In this document: positions 6,354-8,481 of the stretch, piece after piece
Layout of the letters: the number at the start of each line of letters is the position of its first letter
How positions within the stretch are numbered: the first letter of the stretch is position 1
Assembly (NCBI GenBank): GCA_003446655.1
Contig: DMCZ01000080.1
Coordinates: forward strand, 11,861 to 20,341
Source of the DNA: Thauera sp.
GTDB taxonomy: Bacteria > Pseudomonadota > Gammaproteobacteria > Burkholderiales > Rhodocyclaceae
Length of the DNA: 8,481 nt
Direction of reading: 5' to 3'
Notes under the pieces: generated by a model
What the model saw: only the letters and a program-made list of their open reading frames with translations
Told to the model about the DNA's origin: nothing
Databases searched by the model: none
Program-made: the position numbers and the translations under genes

Positions 6354-6737
6354 GTGAGCTACGACGAGCGCTACCAGATCGACGTCACGGCGATCGCCGA
6401 GTACGTCGCCGAGCAGTCCCGCCCCGAGGACGACCACTACGTGTTCGCCTACCACATCACCATCCGCAATACCGGCACCGTTGCGGCGCAACTGCTGGCG
6501 CGCCACTGGGTGATCACCGACGGCAACAACAAGGTTCAGGAAGTGCACGGCCAGGGCGTAATCGGAGAGCAACCCATACTCGCGCCCGGTGAGCACTTCC
6601 GCTACACAAGCGGCTGCGTGCTGGAGACCCCGGTCGGCACCATGCATGGCAGCTACCAGATGGTCGCGGCTGACGATCATCGCTTCGACGCACCGATTTC
6701 TCCGTTCATGCTCGCCATGCCGCGAGTGCTACACTGA
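6354..6737 (+). CDS. apaG: ApaG-domain protein (ApaG/CorD)
   Basis: ApaG is a small cytoplasmic protein with a fibronectin-III-like beta-sandwich fold. In enterobacteria it is linked to cobalt/magnesium tolerance and lies with apaH, but its biochemical role is unsettled. The 127-residue product (E. coli 125) shows FAYHITIRNTG (31-41), LLARHWVITDGN (47-58), VQEVHGQGVIGEQP (61-74) with the family GxGxxG motif at 67-72, and the end pattern YTSGCVLETPVGTMHGSYQM (84-103). The GTG at 6354 is chosen because SYDERYQIDV is the normal N-terminus. An ATG at 6258 in the same frame would overlap purB on the other strand and add 32 residues unlike the family. The ribosome site is weak (AGAG at 6339-6342). 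No apaH or ksgA neighbour is present. It diverges from purB. Confidence 0.95.
   Translation: MSYDERYQIDVTAIAEYVAEQSRPEDDHYVFAYHITIRNTGTVAAQLLARHWVITDGNNKVQEVHGQGVIGEQPILAPGEHFRYTSGCVLETPVGTMHGSYQMVAADDHRFDAPISPFMLAMPRVLH
6727..6735 (+). promoter_or_regulatory. Candidate extended -10 promoter for the zinc-ribbon/TAXI pair
   Basis: TGCTACACT overlaps the last codons of apaG and matches the extended -10 form TG-N-TANANT. It differs by one base from the candidate element before yajC (TGCTATACT). No convincing -35 box is present. A start near 6742 would give a leader of about 107 bases before the zinc-ribbon gene. Confidence 0.3.
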
Positions 6738-6739
6738 TT

Positions 6740-6848
6740 CGGAGCCGTGTCGTGCATTTCCCGGGCGGGCTCCGCCGGCCGCATCATGGCGAGTACCTGA
6801 TCTGGAACACAGATCCCTGTAGATCCCTGTTCTTGCGGGCTGATTCCC
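6740..6848 (+). promoter_or_regulatory. Leader with dyads and a 10-base tandem duplication
   Basis: CGGAGCC (6740-6746) pairs with GGCTCCG (6768-6774) around a 21-base loop. GATCTG (6799-6804) and CAGATC (6810-6815) form a small dyad with a 5-base GAACA loop. AGATCCCTGT is perfectly repeated in tandem at 6811-6820 and 6821-6830. GAACA (6805-6809) can also pair with TGTTC (6828-6832), enclosing both repeats. These could be a regulator site or an RNA switch-like leader. No known riboswitch class was recognised, and no clear ribosome site precedes the following ATG. Confidence 0.45.
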
Positions 6849-7628
6849 ATGGAAATCGTTCCTTGCTCGTTCTGCAAGCACGGCAATCCAGCCGACGCGA
6901 AGTTCTGCAACGCCTGCGGGTCGTCGCTCTCGCTGCAGCTGTGCGAGGCCTGCGGCGCAATCGACAATATCGACGCAACCGCCTGTCACAAATGCGGGAG
7001 ACCGTTTTCGCCACGGTCCCATCCGGTCGCGGCTGACGTCGGTACGCTTCCCGGCTCGCCGTCCGCCTCGAGCACTGGCGAATCCGCGCACCGCACGCGC
7101 AGCCCCGGAAGGCTCATCGCCTTGCTGGCGTTGATCATCGCAGGGACGCTGGTCATCTACCCGCGCGTCGCCGGAGACCAGGCCGCACCCGCCGGGCGCA
7201 GCACACCGACGCAGGCCGGGCCCGTGGCAGAGCCCGATCCGGTGCCGGCCGAATCGCACCCCGGGCCACCGCCCGCGAGCGCACCGCAGAGCCCGCCGCC
7301 TGCCGCGGCCGTGGCGACAGCCGACGCCACTCAGCCATCAACGGCTGCGTCAGCCGCGGAAGCGGTCTCCGAGGAAGCGGAACGTTCCCCCGAGGCCGCC
7401 AGCGAGGCGCAGGCCGAAACGCCCTCCCCCGTTGAGATCGCTGCGCCCACCGAGCAAGCGGAGTTTGCCGCACCTACGCCCGCCGCGCCTGCCGCTGCAC
7501 TGCAGGCAGGCGATGAACCACCGGGTACAGAGAGGCCCGAAACGAGCACAGCCGACGCGCCGGAAACGCCTGCCGGCTGCAGTCCGGCCATTGACGCCCT
7601 CGGGCTCTGCCCGCGAGGCTTCAGATAA
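6849..7628 (+). CDS. Double zinc-ribbon, single-span membrane protein with Pro/Ala/Glu-rich tail
   Basis: The function of this 259-residue protein is unknown. The N-terminus holds two treble-Cys-pair zinc ribbons of identical spacing: C6-x2-C9-x10-C20-x2-C23 and C32-x2-C35-x10-C46-x2-C49 (DZANK-like). A basic stretch RTRSPGR (82-88) precedes one membrane span (about 89-105, IALLALIIAGTLVIYP). By the positive-inside rule the ribbons are cytoplasmic and the rest periplasmic. Residues 106-243 are low-complexity, rich in Pro, Ala, Glu, Ser and Thr, and probably an extended cell-wall-spanning linker. The protein ends with C244-SPAIDALGL-C254-PRGFR, a short hydrophobic segment bracketed by Cys that could form a disulfide. 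The start at 6849 is the only Met before the first Cys pair; the ribosome site is poor. The TAXI-type binding protein gene starts 18 bases downstream, which suggests an operon. A membrane sensor or scaffold is one guess. Confidence 0.88.
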   Translation: MEIVPCSFCKHGNPADAKFCNACGSSLSLQLCEACGAIDNIDATACHKCGRPFSPRSHPVAADVGTLPGSPSASSTGESAHRTRSPGRLIALLALIIAGTLVIYPRVAGDQAAPAGRSTPTQAGPVAEPDPVPAESHPGPPPASAPQSPPPAAAVATADATQPSTAASAAEAVSEEAERSPEAASEAQAETPSPVEIAAPTEQAEFAAPTPAAPAAALQAGDEPPGTERPETSTADAPETPAGCSPAIDALGLCPRGFR

Positions 7629-7646
7629 CCAAGAAGGGGGAACACC

Positions 7647-8481
7647 ATGATCAGATCTGCTCTCGGCCTGCTTGCCTGCGCGGCCACGCTGCTGCACGCC
7701 TCGTCTGCGCTGGCTGCGGCCGACTACAAGATCGTGACCGCATCCGAGCGCGGTACTTACATCCAGATCGGCCGCGACCTCGCCAGCTTCGTCGCACCCG
7801 CCGCCGACATCACGCTCGAAGCAGTGCCGTCGGCGGGTTCTGCGGAGAACGTGCGCCGACTGCGCTTCGAGCCGGGCGTGAAGTTCGCCCTGGTCCAATC
7901 GGACGTGTATCAGGCCTTCATCGACCAGGCCAGGGAAGGCAACGCCGAGGCGGCGCGTATGGTCAATCCGCTGCGCGTGATCATGCCGCTCTACAACGAA
8001 GAGATCTATTTCATCGTCCGCGCCGACGAGCCGCTCGAGTACATCCACGAGATCCGTGACCGGAAAATCAACATCGGTCCGCTCGGCAGCGGCACGGCAC
8101 TATCGACGACGACGCTTTACCGGCTGATGTTCGGGGCGCCGATCGCCGATGAAAACGCGAGCTATCTCAGCAACGAGGAAGCGCTCGTGAAGCTGATCAC
8201 CGACAAGACGCTCGATGTCGTCGTCGTCGTGGCCGGCCAGCCTGCCAAGTTGCTCACCGAGATGAAGCCCGAGGTGCGCCAGTACATCAAGCTGCTCAAG
8301 CTCGACCCGACCCACAAGACCACCCAGGCCGCGCTTGCGACCTACTTCCCGGCAACGATCAGCGCCACCAACTACCCCAACCTGCTGAGCGAGGACACCG
8401 CCGGGATCGCAGTGAAGGCCTTCCTCGTTACCTACAACTACACCGGTCCGGAGACGGTCCAGGGCCATCGCATTCGAAAGT
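7647..8481 (+). CDS. TAXI-family TRAP-type solute-binding protein, 3' end outside the window
   Basis: 278 codons are present with no stop. TAXI proteins are periplasmic ligand binders of TRAP transporters, many for small acids such as glutamate or other carboxylates; the ligand here cannot be told. Residues 1-24 form a Sec signal peptide ending SSALAA, before ADYKIVTASERGTYIQIGRDLA, the typical TAXI N-terminal strand and glycine loop. PSAGSAENVRRL (61-72) matches the usual substrate-pocket segment, ALVQSDVYQ (81-89) is the classic TAXI stretch, followed by EEIYFIVR (118-125) and INIGPLGSGT (141-150). The core is near the usual length of about 320 residues, so some tens of residues are probably missing. 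The start has a strong AAGGGGG ribosome site 6 bases upstream (7634-7640). It is likely co-transcribed with the zinc-ribbon gene. No TRAP permease gene (DctQ/DctM fusion) lies upstream; downstream is not visible. Confidence 0.9.
   Translation, partial: MIRSALGLLACAATLLHASSALAAADYKIVTASERGTYIQIGRDLASFVAPAADITLEAVPSAGSAENVRRLRFEPGVKFALVQSDVYQAFIDQAREGNAEAARMVNPLRVIMPLYNEEIYFIVRADEPLEYIHEIRDRKINIGPLGSGTALSTTTLYRLMFGAPIADENASYLSNEEALVKLITDKTLDVVVVVAGQPAKLLTEMKPEVRQYIKLLKLDPTHKTTQAALATYFPATISATNYPNLLSEDTAGIAVKAFLVTYNYTGPETVQGHRIRK

Noticed and set aside
4814..6592. 592-codon open frame on the plus strand opposite purB
   Set aside because: It runs antisense to an intact purB, is full of His/Gln/Arg/Val-rich composition typical of GC-rich shadow frames, and shows no domain.
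7671..7682. LLAC in the TAXI signal peptide as a lipobox
   Set aside because: The hydrophobic stretch before the Cys is too short and Leu at -2 is unusual. A standard signal peptidase I site after SSALAA fits better.

Overview
The window is high-GC DNA from a Gram-negative bacterium. The gene order tgt-yajC-secD-secF, the protein sequences, and a small DUF2322-like protein next to purB fit a betaproteobacterium, most likely Rhodocyclales (Thauera/Azoarcus-like). That assignment is an inference from sequence feel and gene order; no database search was run. No tRNA, rRNA, CRISPR array, transposase or phage gene was seen.

Layout. Positions 1-705 hold the 3' part of tgt (queuosine tRNA modification). 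It is followed on the same strand by yajC (798-1124), secD (1301-3166) and secF (3194-4126), the accessory complex of the Sec translocon. A textbook intrinsic terminator (4151-4174) closes this block. An extended -10 promoter candidate sits in the tgt-yajC gap. The 176-base yajC-secD gap is unusually long and rich in hairpins. The convergent gap 4175-4481 carries a long imperfect palindrome (4281-4462) with perfect 23-base outer arms, which looks like a dispersed intergenic repeat.

On the minus strand, purB (6286-4910, adenylosuccinate lyase) is followed by a 105-residue DUF2322-like gene (4799-4482). The two are separated by two strong GC hairpins. apaG (6354-6737) diverges from purB across a 67-base gap that holds an AT-rich -10-like box.

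The last region, 6738-8481, is the least ordinary. A candidate promoter overlaps the end of apaG. It is followed by a leader with a tandem 10-base duplication and a small dyad, then a gene for a double zinc-ribbon, single-membrane-span protein with a long Pro/Ala/Glu-rich tail ending in a Cys pair. After an 18-base gap comes the gene for a secreted TAXI-type (TRAP-transporter) solute-binding protein, which runs off the window. This pair is the best candidate for an undescribed system: a membrane protein with cytoplasmic zinc ribbons and a periplasmic tail, made together with a periplasmic ligand-binding protein. Its function cannot be determined from the sequence.
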